From Streptococcus respiraculi (GTDB lineage: Bacteria; Bacillota; Bacilli; Lactobacillales; Streptococcaceae): DNA of 64,000 nucleotides. Positions 10,158-20,600 of this stretch are shown in pieces. Position 1 is the stretch's first letter, and each line of letters opens with the position of its first letter. A program made the translations under genes and the position numbers. The notes beneath the pieces are model-generated. The model saw nothing but the letters and a program-made list of their open reading frames with translations, did no database searches and was not told the origin of the DNA. Location of the stretch: positions 1,142,001-1,206,000 of the forward strand of contig NZ_CP022680.1 in the NCBI RefSeq assembly GCF_003595525.1. Reading direction: 5' to 3'.

Positions 10158-12281
10158 ATGGATGGGAAGCTGAAAAAAGATTTTAGAGAAAGACATAAGG
10201 CAAGCCTTGAAAGAGAAATGCTAAAAACTGAAACAAGCTCCGTACCTGAAGAAAGTAAGCTAAAGCATAGCGATGATTACAGAGGAAAAATCGTCCATGA
10301 TAAAGAAAGATTTCAGGATAAGGTACATGAAAAGATAAGTAAGGTAAGCTCTGATAATGAGCAAGCACAGGGGACTTCCAAAAGAAATACAAAGCATAGA
10401 GCTTCTGATAAGGGAAGTGTAAATGAAGCAGGAAAGGCTGACTATGATACTGAGGTAAAGAACGGGAAAATCTATGATTTTTTAGGACAAGACCTTGATA
10501 ATGATGGAATCATAGACAGATACGATAATGATTTTAGGGACAGCGACTACTTTGAATCAACCTATGATGTAGAGGATAATCTACCTCAAAAAGAAAAATC
10601 ATTAGAAAATCCCTCTAAAAATCATAAGGCTCAAAAGAATAAGTATAAAAGGAAAAACTATTCCGAAAGCCTCTATACAAGAAAAAAGGACGATGTACCA
10701 AAAGAGAATAAGCCTGAAGGTAAAAAGACGGGGAAAGATGTTGCAGGCGAAAAAGAAAATATCAGCTTATCAAAAGACCAAAAGAAAAAGGTAAAGAAAG
10801 ATATGGTAAAAGTGTCTGCCCTGTCAGGACTTGCTAAAGGAAGTGAAACCGTAAGAGATTACCTTTCTCATGGAAGCGATGAAAATCAAGGCGTAGAAGC
10901 AGGAGAAAAGACGGCGGACGCAAGTTCCAAGCTCATTCATGATATTAAGAGATACTCAGATAAGAAAAGAGCTAAAAAAGGATATGACCTTACAAATAAG
11001 GACTATAAAATCAGAAAGCGTAAATCCAAGTTGGAGTTTCGTGATGCCAAAGAGGAGCTGAAAAAGACAGATGAGTATAAAAGAGCAAGTGCCTATAAAA
11101 GATTTCAAAAGAAAAATCAGGTAAAGGCAGCGATTTCTCGTGAGAATAAGTCAAGACTCAGAGATCGGATTAAAGAGGGGCTTATCGGAACACTGAAAAG
11201 CTCAAAGGATATGATTATCCGAAAAGCCAAAGGACTAATGCTTATCTTCGTAGGTATCATCATCTTAGGAACTTTTGTGATTAACTTTGCAGGAACAGGC
11301 ATGACAGGCTTTATGAACTCTACAAGCTCTGTCCTTACAACAAGCTATTTATCAAAGCCAAATGTTCTAAGTGAAATCAATCAGAAGTTTTCTGATATGG
11401 AGAGTGAGCTTCAAAGTGAAGTTGATCATGTAGAAGAAAATTATCCCGGATATGATGAATATATCTTAAACAACACAGAGTACATCGGTCATAATGTCCA
11501 TGAGCTTTTATCCTACATTACATCAAGGTGCGGAGAGGTAAAGAGTGTATCGGAAGTAGAAACCATATTAAAAGAATTGTTTGAGTCCATGTATGACCTT
11601 GAGTACAGGGAAGAAATTGAAATCAGATACAGGACAGTTACAGAAACCTATACCGATGAAGATGGCAATAAATATACCGAAAGCCACGAAGAGCCTTATG
11701 AGTATAAAAAGCTCATTGTAACGCTTCATAAAAGGGAGATGGACAGCATTATCCGACAGGTCTTTGCAAACTATCCAGATAATCTAAAACACTATGAAGC
11801 CTTATTCCTTGCTCAAGGAAATATGGGAGAAGTCTTTGGAAATTCTGACCTTATCAGTGCAAATGGCGGTGTAGGTGGTGGAAAAGAATATGAGGCATCT
11901 ACGGAGATTCAAAAGAAGATTGTTAATGCTGCATATATTACACCATCTCCGGGTGCAGGCTGGTGTGCTATGTGGGTATCGCAAGTTTACCAAAATGCAG
12001 GACTTGGATATATCGGAGGAAACGCTAATGATATGTATCGAAACTATACCTTTACATCCGACAGATCAAAGCTCAAGGTAGGAATGCTTGTAGCGGTAGA
12101 AAGCAGCAGTAGCGGAAGCACAGCAGGACTTACTTATGGTCATGTCGGAATCTACATCGGGGACGGTAAGGTTATTGATAACATCGGTTATATAAGAGTA
12201 ACTACCTTAGATGATTGGATTGCGACTTTTTGTAAACACCATCCGGTAGGCTTTGGCTTTCCGCCAAATGTAAACAGATAA
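10158..12281 (+). CDS. CD1108-type mating protein with C-terminal cysteine peptidase (NlpC/P60 or CHAP-like) domain
   Basis: A 707-aa protein with a very basic, probably disordered cytoplasmic region (1-350), one membrane helix near 357-380, and an extracellular part. The last 120 residues form a papain-like cell-wall hydrolase: GWCAMWVSQVYQNAG (Cys near 603) and YGHVGIYIGDGK (His near 662). Such proteins open peptidoglycan locally for the channel (VirB1 role). Near residues 112-140 it carries an Asp-rich repeat (DLDNDGIIDRYDNDF) that recurs at the C-terminus of the giant helicase protein. It starts 4 nt after virB4. Confidence 0.85.
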   Translation: MDGKLKKDFRERHKASLEREMLKTETSSVPEESKLKHSDDYRGKIVHDKERFQDKVHEKISKVSSDNEQAQGTSKRNTKHRASDKGSVNEAGKADYDTEVKNGKIYDFLGQDLDNDGIIDRYDNDFRDSDYFESTYDVEDNLPQKEKSLENPSKNHKAQKNKYKRKNYSESLYTRKKDDVPKENKPEGKKTGKDVAGEKENISLSKDQKKKVKKDMVKVSALSGLAKGSETVRDYLSHGSDENQGVEAGEKTADASSKLIHDIKRYSDKKRAKKGYDLTNKDYKIRKRKSKLEFRDAKEELKKTDEYKRASAYKRFQKKNQVKAAISRENKSRLRDRIKEGLIGTLKSSKDMIIRKAKGLMLIFVGIIILGTFVINFAGTGMTGFMNSTSSVLTTSYLSKPNVLSEINQKFSDMESELQSEVDHVEENYPGYDEYILNNTEYIGHNVHELLSYITSRCGEVKSVSEVETILKELFESMYDLEYREEIEIRYRTVTETYTDEDGNKYTESHEEPYEYKKLIVTLHKREMDSIIRQVFANYPDNLKHYEALFLAQGNMGEVFGNSDLISANGGVGGGKEYEASTEIQKKIVNAAYITPSPGAGWCAMWVSQVYQNAGLGYIGGNANDMYRNYTFTSDRSKLKVGMLVAVESSSSGSTAGLTYGHVGIYIGDGKVIDNIGYIRVTTLDDWIATFCKHHPVGFGFPPNVNR

Positions 12282-12293
12282 GGAGGGAACAAT

Positions 12294-12533
12294 GTGAAAA
12301 AAGAACTGACAGCAGTAAAAAACAGAATAAAGAAGTTAAAGGATAAAAAGGCTCTGATTGATGAAGAATTGGAGCCTTTATTTATTCGTGAAGAAGAACT
12401 TGAAAATGAAGAAATCATTGCCATTTGCAGAAAGAACAACATCACAATTTCTGATTTGATGGCAAAGGTAAACAGAGAAAAAGCAGAACTGAAAAAGGAG
12501 AGGACAAATGAAAACCAGTTTGAAAAAGAATAA
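12294..12533 (+). CDS. DUF4315 family small protein
   Basis: A 79-aa, highly charged, helical coiled-coil protein (MKKELTAVKNRIKKLKDKKA, then ICRKNNITISDLMAKV). It matches the DUF4315 proteins found between the hydrolase and CD1107 genes in these ICEs. GTG start after AAGGAGGG. It overlaps the next gene by 26 nt. Function unknown. Confidence 0.75.
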   Translation: MKKELTAVKNRIKKLKDKKALIDEELEPLFIREEELENEEIIAICRKNNITISDLMAKVNREKAELKKERTNENQFEKE

Positions 12534-14061
12534 TAAGTTTTGGACAGCAGCACTTGCAGTAATTGTAAGTATTAGCTGTATTTTAGGACTTTGGACGGTT
12601 GTTTACGCTCAGGAGCAAAGATCTGAAGCTCCTACAAAAAACGAAGCTGTCCAAACGGAAGTTGAAGTAAATGTAAAGTATATCTTTGAAGATGAAAAGG
12701 TCTTTAAGGAAGAAAAGATAAAGGCTGAGAAAGGACAGCTTCTTGATAGCGGAGATCTTCCAATGCTCCCTGATGATATGAAATTTATTGATGAATTTCT
12801 ATTTTATGAAGTAAAGGGAGATGGAAATGATGAGATTATCCGTAAGGTAGCAAAGACTGAGCTTAAAGATAAACAAACTCAAACAGAAGAAGAAAAGCCA
12901 AAGCAGGACACAAGCACGCAGACGGAAGATAAAAAGACGGAAAATAAGGGAACGCAGACAGAGCTTTCTAAAGACGATATTTCAAAAATGGAAAAAGAGG
13001 CTAAGGAGCTTCAGGAAAAACTTGATAAGTTAAATGGTGAAATCAAGGATAAAGACAAACTAAGCGATAAGCAGAAAGAAAAAATCAAAGACCTTGAAGA
13101 TGAGATTGAAAGTCTGAAAGAAAAAATGAAGAAAGATAAGGGAAATAAGGACTTATCCGAAGATATGAAAAAGGAAATAGATAAGCTGACTGACAAGGTT
13201 AAAGAGCTTGAAAAAAAGGCTGCGGAAACAAATAAAGCTCCTGTAACATCACAGTCAATTACACCGATTAGTCCGATTTCGGGAATTAAGACAAGCTCAG
13301 GCATTTCTCCTCAAACACCACAGACTTCTGTAAGTAGTTCCGGTAAAGGTTCATCTGATACAGTAAGCTCAGGTAATACTACAAAGGATACAAGCAAAAC
13401 AGAAGTAAAGGAGAAAGAAAAGGAAGTTCGTTATCCCAATAAGCTGACAGCAAAAGCACCTGCTAATAACAGCGGTAAGGATTCATCTATGGATGCTGCA
13501 AGTAAAAGTGTAAATACCAATAAGGGTGTAGCTTCCGCTCCGTCAAAGGCAAGAGGAACTGTTACGGAAAATAAGGACAATGCGAATAATGATTATCCGA
13601 TTCATCATGGAGATAGCAGCGATAACAAAGAAACGGATATGTATTCAGCCGATGCAAGGCAGTTTATTACCTTTCAAACGAAAAACGGTAAGACTTTTCA
13701 TCTTATCATCAACCACGATGAGAATAGTGAGAATGTAATGCTTCTTACAGAAGTATCCGAAGATGATTTGCTTAACATGGTAGAGAAAAAAGAAGCTCCA
13801 AAGCAGGAGATTGTAAAAGAAGAACCTGTAAAGGAAGAAGTAAAGCCTGAGAAAAAAGAAGAAAAGAGTAATTTAGGAACATATATTATTCTGCTTCTTG
13901 TTGTAGGCGGAGCATTGGGAGCAGGATACTACTTTAAGGTTGTAAAAAAGAAAGAAGATAAGGAGCTTGAAGCATTAGAGGAAGAAGATGATGATTTCTT
14001 TTCTGAAGCTGAAAGCGAAGAAGAAACAAATGATGTAGATGAAGTAGAAGATGAGCAGTAA
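12508..14061 (+). CDS. CD1107/DUF4366-type surface protein
   Basis: A 517-aa protein. A signal-type N-terminus (FWTAALAVIVSISCILGLWTV ending VYAQ) is followed by a region with repeated KQTQTEE/STQTEDKK/GTQTELSK motifs (residues 125-155). Next come a long Lys/Glu coiled coil (155-245), a Ser/Thr/Pro-rich linker, a compact FITFQTKNGKTFHLIINHDE domain near 390, and a C-terminal membrane helix (YIILLLVVGGALGAGYYF) with a short acidic cytoplasmic tail. It should sit on the outer face of the membrane and may help cell contact. No LPXTG signal is seen. Confidence 0.8.
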   Translation: MKTSLKKNNKFWTAALAVIVSISCILGLWTVVYAQEQRSEAPTKNEAVQTEVEVNVKYIFEDEKVFKEEKIKAEKGQLLDSGDLPMLPDDMKFIDEFLFYEVKGDGNDEIIRKVAKTELKDKQTQTEEEKPKQDTSTQTEDKKTENKGTQTELSKDDISKMEKEAKELQEKLDKLNGEIKDKDKLSDKQKEKIKDLEDEIESLKEKMKKDKGNKDLSEDMKKEIDKLTDKVKELEKKAAETNKAPVTSQSITPISPISGIKTSSGISPQTPQTSVSSSGKGSSDTVSSGNTTKDTSKTEVKEKEKEVRYPNKLTAKAPANNSGKDSSMDAASKSVNTNKGVASAPSKARGTVTENKDNANNDYPIHHGDSSDNKETDMYSADARQFITFQTKNGKTFHLIINHDENSENVMLLTEVSEDDLLNMVEKKEAPKQEIVKEEPVKEEVKPEKKEEKSNLGTYIILLLVVGGALGAGYYFKVVKKKEDKELEALEEEDDDFFSEAESEEETNDVDEVEDEQ

Positions 14062-14065
14062 TGCT

Positions 14066-14135
14066 GCACCAAAAATAATACAGTATTTGGTGCGAAATCA
14101 AGGGCGGGAGAGTAATATCTTTCGCCCTCTTATAT
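14066..14135 (+). promoter_or_regulatory. Paired hairpins upstream of topB
   Basis: GCACCAAA (14066-14073) pairs with TTTGGTGC (14086-14093). A second hairpin of 11 bp pairs 14100-14110 with 14117-14127, has the AGTAATA-type loop, and is followed by a weak T-rich tract. It ends about 30 nt before the topB start, as with other ICE genes. Confidence 0.45.
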
Positions 14136-14158
14136 TGAAAATAGGAGGAAGTATAGAA

Positions 14159-15865
14159 ATGAAGTTAGTCATTGCAGAAAAGCCAAGTGTTGCAATCTCC
14201 ATTGCAAAGGTTATTGGAGCAAATAAAAAGAAAGACGGATATTATGAGGGAAATGGATATAGGGTTTCTTGGTGTGTTGGTCATTTAATTCAGATGGCAA
14301 ATCCGGATGCTTACGATAAAAAGTATGCCAAGTGGAATATGGCTGATTTACCGATTATTCCAAGCGAATACAAGTATGAGGTGGCAAAGTCTACTAAAAA
14401 GCAGTTTAACATCCTTAAAAAGCTTACGAATGATAAAGAGATTGATATGGTTATCAATGCTTGTGATGCTGGGCGTGAGGGAGAAGCAATTTTTAGATTG
14501 GTATATAATCAGACAAATTGCAAAAAGAAGATGAAACGCCTTTGGATTTCTTCAATGGAAGATAGTGCCATTAAAGAGGGATTTGATCATCTAAAAGACG
14601 GAAAGGACTATGAAAATCTCTTTGAATCGGCACAGGCAAGAGCCGTTGCGGACTGGTTAGTCGGAATGAACATTAGTAGGTTATATTCTTGTCTGTATAA
14701 GCAAAATTACAGTGTTGGCAGAGTGCAGACACCTACCCTTGACATGATTGTAAAAAGAGATGATGAGATAGCAAATTTTAAGAAAGAAAAATACTATACA
14801 GTGGAGCTATCTATGGATGGCTTTAGACTTTCGACTGATAGAATTGATGATGAAATAGCAGCAGAGCAACTTTTAAATTTAGTAGGCGATAAGATTGAAA
14901 TTACCGATGTCATTCAAAAAGAAAAAATCACTAAGCCTGATTTACCTTTTGACCTTACAACACTTCAAAGAGAGTGCAATAAGTATTTTGGATATAGTGC
15001 CAAGCAGACGCTTGATTATGCTCAAAGTCTATATGAGAAAAAGCTCATCACTTACCCAAGAACGGATAGCAGATGTTTAACAGAAGATATGATTGTGAGT
15101 ACGGTCAATAATATTTTAGGAAAGAACGACTTTGATACAGAGCGTATCAAGACGGTGTTTAACTCAAAAAAGGTTACAGATCATCATGCGATTATCCCGA
15201 CAGTAAGCTCGCTGAGTGAAGATTTATCAGGTTTTCCTGAGAGTGAAGCAAAGGTATATAGGCTTATTTTTAATAAGCTTCACGCAAGTGTGGGCTATCC
15301 ATTAGTGGAAAACACAACAAAGATTGTAGTTTTATTTGACGGCTTTGAATTTACAAGTACCGGTAAGGTAATTAAAGATGAGGGGTTTAGCAAGTATTTG
15401 AAAGAATATATGACTAAAAAAAGTGGAGATATAGTTTTGCCGGATGTAAGTGTAGGGGATGTACTTGCTATTGAAAGTAAGGAAGTTAAAGAAAAATATA
15501 CCCAACCTCCGAAGCACTTTACTGAAGATACGCTTCTAAAGTCTATGGAGATTGCAGGAAATGAAGCCTTAGAAAAAGGTGTAGAAGTGGAAAGAAAAGG
15601 ACTTGGAACACCTGCAACAAGGGCAGGAATTATAGAAAATCTAATTTTTAAGGGATTTATAGAAAGGGATAAGAAAAATCTTATAGCTACACATAAAGGA
15701 ATTAGCCTTGTAACGATTGTAGCTGATAATTTTAAGTCGGCGGAAACTACTGCAAAGTGGGAAATGGAGCTATCAGATATTGCTCAGGGGAAATCTTCAA
15801 AAGAGGATTTTTTAGAAGCGATTGAAAATGAGATAAAAGAAGCTGTTCTGACATATAGCAAATAA
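14159..15865 (+). CDS. topB: DNA topoisomerase III (type IA)
   Basis: A 568-aa type IA topoisomerase. It has an N-terminal TOPRIM domain (MKLVIAEKPSVAISIAKVIG, then INACDAGREGEAIFRLVY) and the active-site region ITYPRTDSRCLTEDM (catalytic Tyr near residue 301), then DHHAIIPT and GLGTPATRAGIIENL. It has no C-terminal zinc ribbons, as is common for ICE-borne copies. It relaxes or decatenates the element during transfer. ATG 14159 was chosen for its AGGAGG (14143-14148); the open frame extends upstream to 14051 without a binding site. Confidence 0.92.
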   Translation: MKLVIAEKPSVAISIAKVIGANKKKDGYYEGNGYRVSWCVGHLIQMANPDAYDKKYAKWNMADLPIIPSEYKYEVAKSTKKQFNILKKLTNDKEIDMVINACDAGREGEAIFRLVYNQTNCKKKMKRLWISSMEDSAIKEGFDHLKDGKDYENLFESAQARAVADWLVGMNISRLYSCLYKQNYSVGRVQTPTLDMIVKRDDEIANFKKEKYYTVELSMDGFRLSTDRIDDEIAAEQLLNLVGDKIEITDVIQKEKITKPDLPFDLTTLQRECNKYFGYSAKQTLDYAQSLYEKKLITYPRTDSRCLTEDMIVSTVNNILGKNDFDTERIKTVFNSKKVTDHHAIIPTVSSLSEDLSGFPESEAKVYRLIFNKLHASVGYPLVENTTKIVVLFDGFEFTSTGKVIKDEGFSKYLKEYMTKKSGDIVLPDVSVGDVLAIESKEVKEKYTQPPKHFTEDTLLKSMEIAGNEALEKGVEVERKGLGTPATRAGIIENLIFKGFIERDKKNLIATHKGISLVTIVADNFKSAETTAKWEMELSDIAQGKSSKEDFLEAIENEIKEAVLTYSK

Positions 15866-15907
15866 GTAGGGACTAATCTCAGAGTAGAAAAAATATCTTA
15901 AAAGTGC

Positions 15908-15913
15908 TATAAT
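15908..15913 (+). promoter_or_regulatory. Extended -10 promoter of the abrB-albA2 pair
   Basis: TGCTATAAT gives an extended -10 box. TAAAAGTGCTATAAT (15899-15913) is identical to the sequence before the recombinase gene (41511-41525). Confidence 0.6.
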
Positions 15914-15948
15914 CTTTTGTAGGAAAAGTAGGGCGAAAGGAATTAGGC

Positions 15949-16128
15949 ATGAAAGATATATTTATGGATACTGCTAAAGTTATGTCAAAAGGACAGGTTA
16001 CTATTCCAAAGAGGATTAGAGAACTTTTGAATTTAGAAAATGGGGACTATGTTACTTTTGTAGTCAATAAAGATAGAGTTGAAATTCAAAATTCCAATGT
16101 TTTTATCGAAGAAAACATTAAGAAGTAA
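15949..16128 (+). CDS. AbrB/SpoVT/MazE-fold DNA-binding protein
   Basis: A 59-aa protein. The swapped-hairpin AbrB signature MSKGQVTIPKRIRELLNL is followed by GDYVTFVVNKDRVEI. These proteins are dimeric regulators or antitoxins. The ATG follows GGCGAAAGG. The gene ends 18 nt before the AlbA_2 ATPase gene and probably forms an operon with it, so it may be the autoregulator of that gene. Confidence 0.8.
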   Translation: MKDIFMDTAKVMSKGQVTIPKRIRELLNLENGDYVTFVVNKDRVEIQNSNVFIEENIKK

Positions 16129-16146
16129 AGGTGGTGAAATGACTAT

Positions 16147-17565
16147 ATGACGATAGATGAAATAAAGAAGTTAATTCAAGTCGGAGAAAAGATAGATGTC
16201 GAATTTAAAGAATCAAAAAATGCTTTAACCAAAGATGTCTTTGATACAGTATGTTCTTTCAATAATAGAAATGGAGGACATATTTTACTTGGTGTAAATG
16301 ATAAAAGAGAGATTGTTGGTGTTAGCAAAGACAAAGTTGATAAAGTGATTAAGGAATTTACTACGGCAATCAACAATTCGCAAAAGATGTATCCACCACT
16401 TTATTTGCTACCGGAAACTTTTGAAATTGAGGGAAAACAAGTTATTTATATCAGAGTTCCTGAAGGTTATCAGGTATGCAGACATAACGGAAGAATTTGG
16501 GATAGGTCTTATGAAGGAGACATCAATATCACGGACCATGCAGAACTTGTCTATAAGCTATATGCAAGAAAGCAAGGAAGCTATTTTGTGAATAAAGTAT
16601 ATCCGAATCTCGATATTGATTTTCTTGATGCTTCTGTCATTGATAAGGCTAAGAAAATGGCTGTTTCCCGAAATAAAAATCATGTTTGGAAAAATATGAG
16701 TAATGAGGAGCTTCTTAGAAGTGCAAATCTCATTCTGACAGATCCGGAAACAAAGCGTGAAGGAATTACATTAGCTGCTATTTTGTTATTTGGAAAAGAC
16801 AACTCTATTATGTCCGTTCTTCCACAGCATAAAACTGATGCGATATTTAGAGTTGAAAACAAGGATAGATATGACGATAGAGATGTTGTCATAACAAATC
16901 TGATTGATAGCTATGACAGACTTATAGAATTTGGACAGAAGCATTTGAATGATTTATTTGTCTTGGACGGAATTGTAAATGTCAACGCAAGAGATAGGAT
17001 ACTCAGAGAAATAGTTTCCAATACGCTAGCTCATAGAGATTATTCAAGTGGTTTTCCTGCAAAGATGATTATTGACGATCAGAGGATTACGGTTGAAAAC
17101 AGCAACTTGGCTCATGGAATGGGAGCTTTAGATTTGCAGAAGTTTGAGCCATTTCCCAAAAATCCTGCTATATCTAAAGTTTTCAGAGAAATAGGTCTTG
17201 CGGATGAACTTGGTTCAGGAATGCGAAATACCTACAAGTACACACAGCTTTATTCAGGAGAAAACCCGCTATTTGAGGAGGGGGATATATTCAGGACGAT
17301 TATTCCTCTAAAGAAGATAGCGACACAAAAAGTTGGTGGAGGGAATGTCCCTCAAGATGTCCCTCAAGATGTCTCTCGAATGTCCCTCGAAGAAATTGAA
17401 AACATAATCAAAGATATGATTAAAGGGGACAATAGAGTGAGCCGTAAAGATATAGCTGTGGTATTAGGCGTTAGTGAAAAAACCATTACAAGATATATAA
17501 AAGACATTCCTAATATTAAGTATGTTGGTAAAGGGAAAAATGGTCATTGGGAATTGAATGAATAG
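16147..17565 (+). CDS. AlbA_2 (Schlafen-like) domain plus HATPase_c_4 protein, COG2865-like
   Basis: A 472-aa protein. The N-terminal AlbA_2 domain (IDVEFKESKNALTKDVFDTV, NNRNGGHILLGVND) spans about residues 10-115. A GHKL-type ATPase-like domain (LREIVSNTLAHRDYSSG, then GLADELGSGMRNTYKYTQLY) lies near 278-390. A linker with a repeated VPQD motif (residues 402-410) leads to a C-terminal winged helix (DNRVSRKDIAVVLGVSEKTI). Such proteins are annotated as RecG-like or transcriptional regulators; the substrate is unknown. Paired with the AbrB gene, it could be a regulator, a toxin-like module or a defence protein. Confidence 0.75.
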   Translation: MTIDEIKKLIQVGEKIDVEFKESKNALTKDVFDTVCSFNNRNGGHILLGVNDKREIVGVSKDKVDKVIKEFTTAINNSQKMYPPLYLLPETFEIEGKQVIYIRVPEGYQVCRHNGRIWDRSYEGDINITDHAELVYKLYARKQGSYFVNKVYPNLDIDFLDASVIDKAKKMAVSRNKNHVWKNMSNEELLRSANLILTDPETKREGITLAAILLFGKDNSIMSVLPQHKTDAIFRVENKDRYDDRDVVITNLIDSYDRLIEFGQKHLNDLFVLDGIVNVNARDRILREIVSNTLAHRDYSSGFPAKMIIDDQRITVENSNLAHGMGALDLQKFEPFPKNPAISKVFREIGLADELGSGMRNTYKYTQLYSGENPLFEEGDIFRTIIPLKKIATQKVGGGNVPQDVPQDVSRMSLEEIENIIKDMIKGDNRVSRKDIAVVLGVSEKTITRYIKDIPNIKYVGKGKNGHWELNE

Positions 17566-17591
17566 AATTAAGTTGCAATACACAGAATCAA

Positions 17592-17626
17592 AAGGTGATT
17601 AGAGTAAAATCTAACCACCTTTTTTG
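17592..17626 (+). terminator. Intrinsic terminator or attenuator before the giant helicase gene
   Basis: AAGGTGATTAGA pairs with TCTAACCACCTT (one mismatch), with the loop GTAAAA and TTTTTTG after. It ends 25 nt before the next start codon. Confidence 0.75.
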
Positions 17627-17650
17627 TTTGGAAAAAAGAAGGAGGTAAAA

Positions 17651-20600
17651 ATGCGAATAAATGATTTTCATAACATTTTGGAGCTTGTAAAACAAGATGT
17701 TTTGCGAAGTGAAGCAGAATACTTGAAGCTCTTAAAGGTTGTCGGAAATAATCAAAGATACGACTTTAGAAGTCAGTTAAGTATCTATGATAGAAATTCT
17801 GAAGCGACAGCCTGTGCCAAGTTCGACTATTGGAGGGAACGCTTTAACCGTACTGTTATGAGGGGACAAAAAGGTATCCCCATTTTAGAGGACTATGGCA
17901 CATACAAAAAAGTGGCATATATATTTGATATAAGTCAGACGGTTTCAAGAAACAGGGATGTCAATGAGGTCAATCTTTGGAGATTTGATAAGGAAGCTCA
18001 TAGGGATGTCTTAAAGGAAATGATAAAAAATGAGGGCTATGAGGAAAGTGAAAGCACCTTAGAAAATATCTTTTCTTTAAGCAGGCTTTACGGAGATGAA
18101 AAGATAGATAGCCTTATGAATGAGCTTAGAATAGCTGATGAAGATAGAATATCCTTTACTAAATTTGTGAGAGACTCAGTGAGTTATGCAGTAGCTTCAA
18201 GATTTAAGGTAGACTATCCTATGGATAATGAGCTTCTAAAGGAAAACTTTGCAATGCTTGATAGCATTTCCCTTATGAGCTTAGGTGAAACCGTATCGGA
18301 TATTAGCGGAAAGATTATTGATGAAACCATTCAAAAAAGCAAAGAGCTTGAGCTTAAAAAAGAAGTTTTAAGAGGTAAAGAAGCAGGATATAATAGGATT
18401 AAAGAAGAAATTGCGAAAGGAGATAATGATGTACTTCGACGAGATGATCAGGAAAGAAATGAAAACGAGCGAGTTCTCAGAACTGGAGAGTACGGACGAG
18501 ATAATAGAGAAAATCAGGGAGAATACGCTAAACAGCTTGGAGGAACAGACGGACTTCATAAGGGAGTATCCGAATCCGACCTACGCAGTGATGAGGCTCA
18601 CTTACCTTTCACAGAGCGAGGAGCAGAGCTACTTCGAGATGTTAGTGGATTTATACAAAGAGAAGAAACTGACCAAGCACCTGATGGATATTCAGAAACA
18701 GGCGATAGAATTTATGAGAACGGAGAAGCCGAAACTAATGACAGCTTGGAAGATAGAGGACAAGAACGATCCGCAGTATGGGGCGATGATTTCAGCTCTG
18801 AAGGAAATGACGATCAAGGAAGTAGTGGAAATTTAAAAGATAATACGGAGGTAGAGATAAGAGAAGCTGATAAGGCTTCTTTTTCTTTACCCGAAAATTC
18901 ATATGGACAGATGAGGCTTACCATTCCATTAACTCAGAGGGATATAGATACTGCCCTTATTAACGGAGGAAATCACGATGGAAGTAGACTTCCTGTTATT
19001 GCAGAGTTTTCTAAAGGAAAAAGTAATGGAGAATTGGGAGAATACCTCAAAGATAGATTTAGAGGAGGAAACGGATTTTACATTGATGAAAGAGAAGTAT
19101 CTTCTTGGTATTCGGATAAAGGCATTCATTTAGCTTACGGTACATCGTCAAGAGAAGATGATACGCAAATTTTAAGTTGGAGTGATGCTGCAAAGAGGAT
19201 AAATGAGCTTCTTGATAATGGGGAGTTTGCTACAAATGTAGAGATTTCTGAGGCTCTTGATTATGAAAGAGATAGGATTTCAGAGTCTTTATGGTATCTA
19301 ACGCATGATTTAAGCGAAGAAGGACAAGGATATTTTGAACTATTGAAAACAAGTGGAAGAGGTTTTCTGGAAGAAACGAAAAGATTATCCGAAGCATTAA
19401 AAAATCCTGAATGTCTGAAAGAGATAATCAAAGAATACAGCAGGTTTTTAGAAGGATACAAAGAAAACAGAAATGTATTAAGGTTTCACTATCACAAGCT
19501 AGATAGCCTTTATCAGAAGTTGCAAGAACTTGAGCTGCCACGAAAGGAATATAGTACCAATCTGACAGAGCGTCCAAAAGTAAAGCCCTTTATTACAGAA
19601 GATGAAGTTCTTGAAAGCCTTTCAAGAGGAAGTGGTGTCGATAGGGGAAAAGAGAGAATTACAAAGTTTTTCAAAGAAAATCATACTTTGCAGGAAAAAG
19701 CCAATTTCTTAAAAGACGAATATGGCATCGGCGGAAGAAGTCATGCAGTATCAAGTGCAATGGGAAGTGATGAGTGGCATGATGCAAAGGGACTTAAATT
19801 ACAGAAGAATGATTGTAATGATGTGTTCCTTACTTGGTCAAGTGTGGCAAAGCATATAGAGGAGCTGCTTTCTAAAAATCTTTATCTTGAAGAAAAGAAA
19901 ACAGAAAGTAAGTCAGAGATAGAAGAAGCAAAAGCACCACAATATTATTCTAAAGATGATCCTGAAAATCTAATGACCGATGAAATGCTTGAAAGAGTCC
20001 CTGAGCTTTATTCACAGGAGGATGTAGCATTAGCTGACAAGCAAGTTCATGCTGCATATATCATTCCGTTTAGAAGTAATTGGACTTGGTATATGACGGA
20101 ATATGACAGGGAAAGCGGTGATGCCTTTGGACTTGTGTTAGGATTTGAGCCTGAATGGGGATATTTCAATCTTGAAGAATTAAAGGAGTTAAATGCCCAG
20201 AGGCTAATTTTAGAAGATTTTCCAAAGACCTTTAGAGAACTTAAAGATACGGAACTTAAAAAGCAGATGGATGAGCAGGAGCTTCAAGCGATATTTAACG
20301 GAGAGCTTAGCTTTGAAGATAAAGAAGAACTTGAAATATCTGAAGAAGTAGAAGAAAGAGTAGCTGTAACACCTGTTCAAGGAACGCTATTTGATTACCT
20401 CAAAGAAAGAGAAGAAGTAGAGCTTAACGAAGAAAAGGAAAGCCTTTCAGATGAATTTGCAGTTAAAGAGGGCGATACCGTCTATTTTAATCATGAAGAA
20501 TATACTGTAAGAGAGATTGCTAAAAATCAAATCACAGAAAGAAATGACTTATGGCTTGATCCGGTAAGAAGTGGAAACCATCAAATACCAATTGTAGCAT

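Noticed and set aside
13011..13304. Minus-strand ORF opposite the CD1107 coiled coil
   Set aside because: Ser/Leu/Phe-rich translation is the mirror of Lys/Glu-rich codons on the plus strand; no start signal. The same holds for the similar minus ORFs opposite the helicase and NTPase genes.
17624..17650. Earlier start of the giant helicase at 17624
   Set aside because: It lies within the T tract of the preceding terminator and has no binding site, while 17651 has GGAGG at the right distance.
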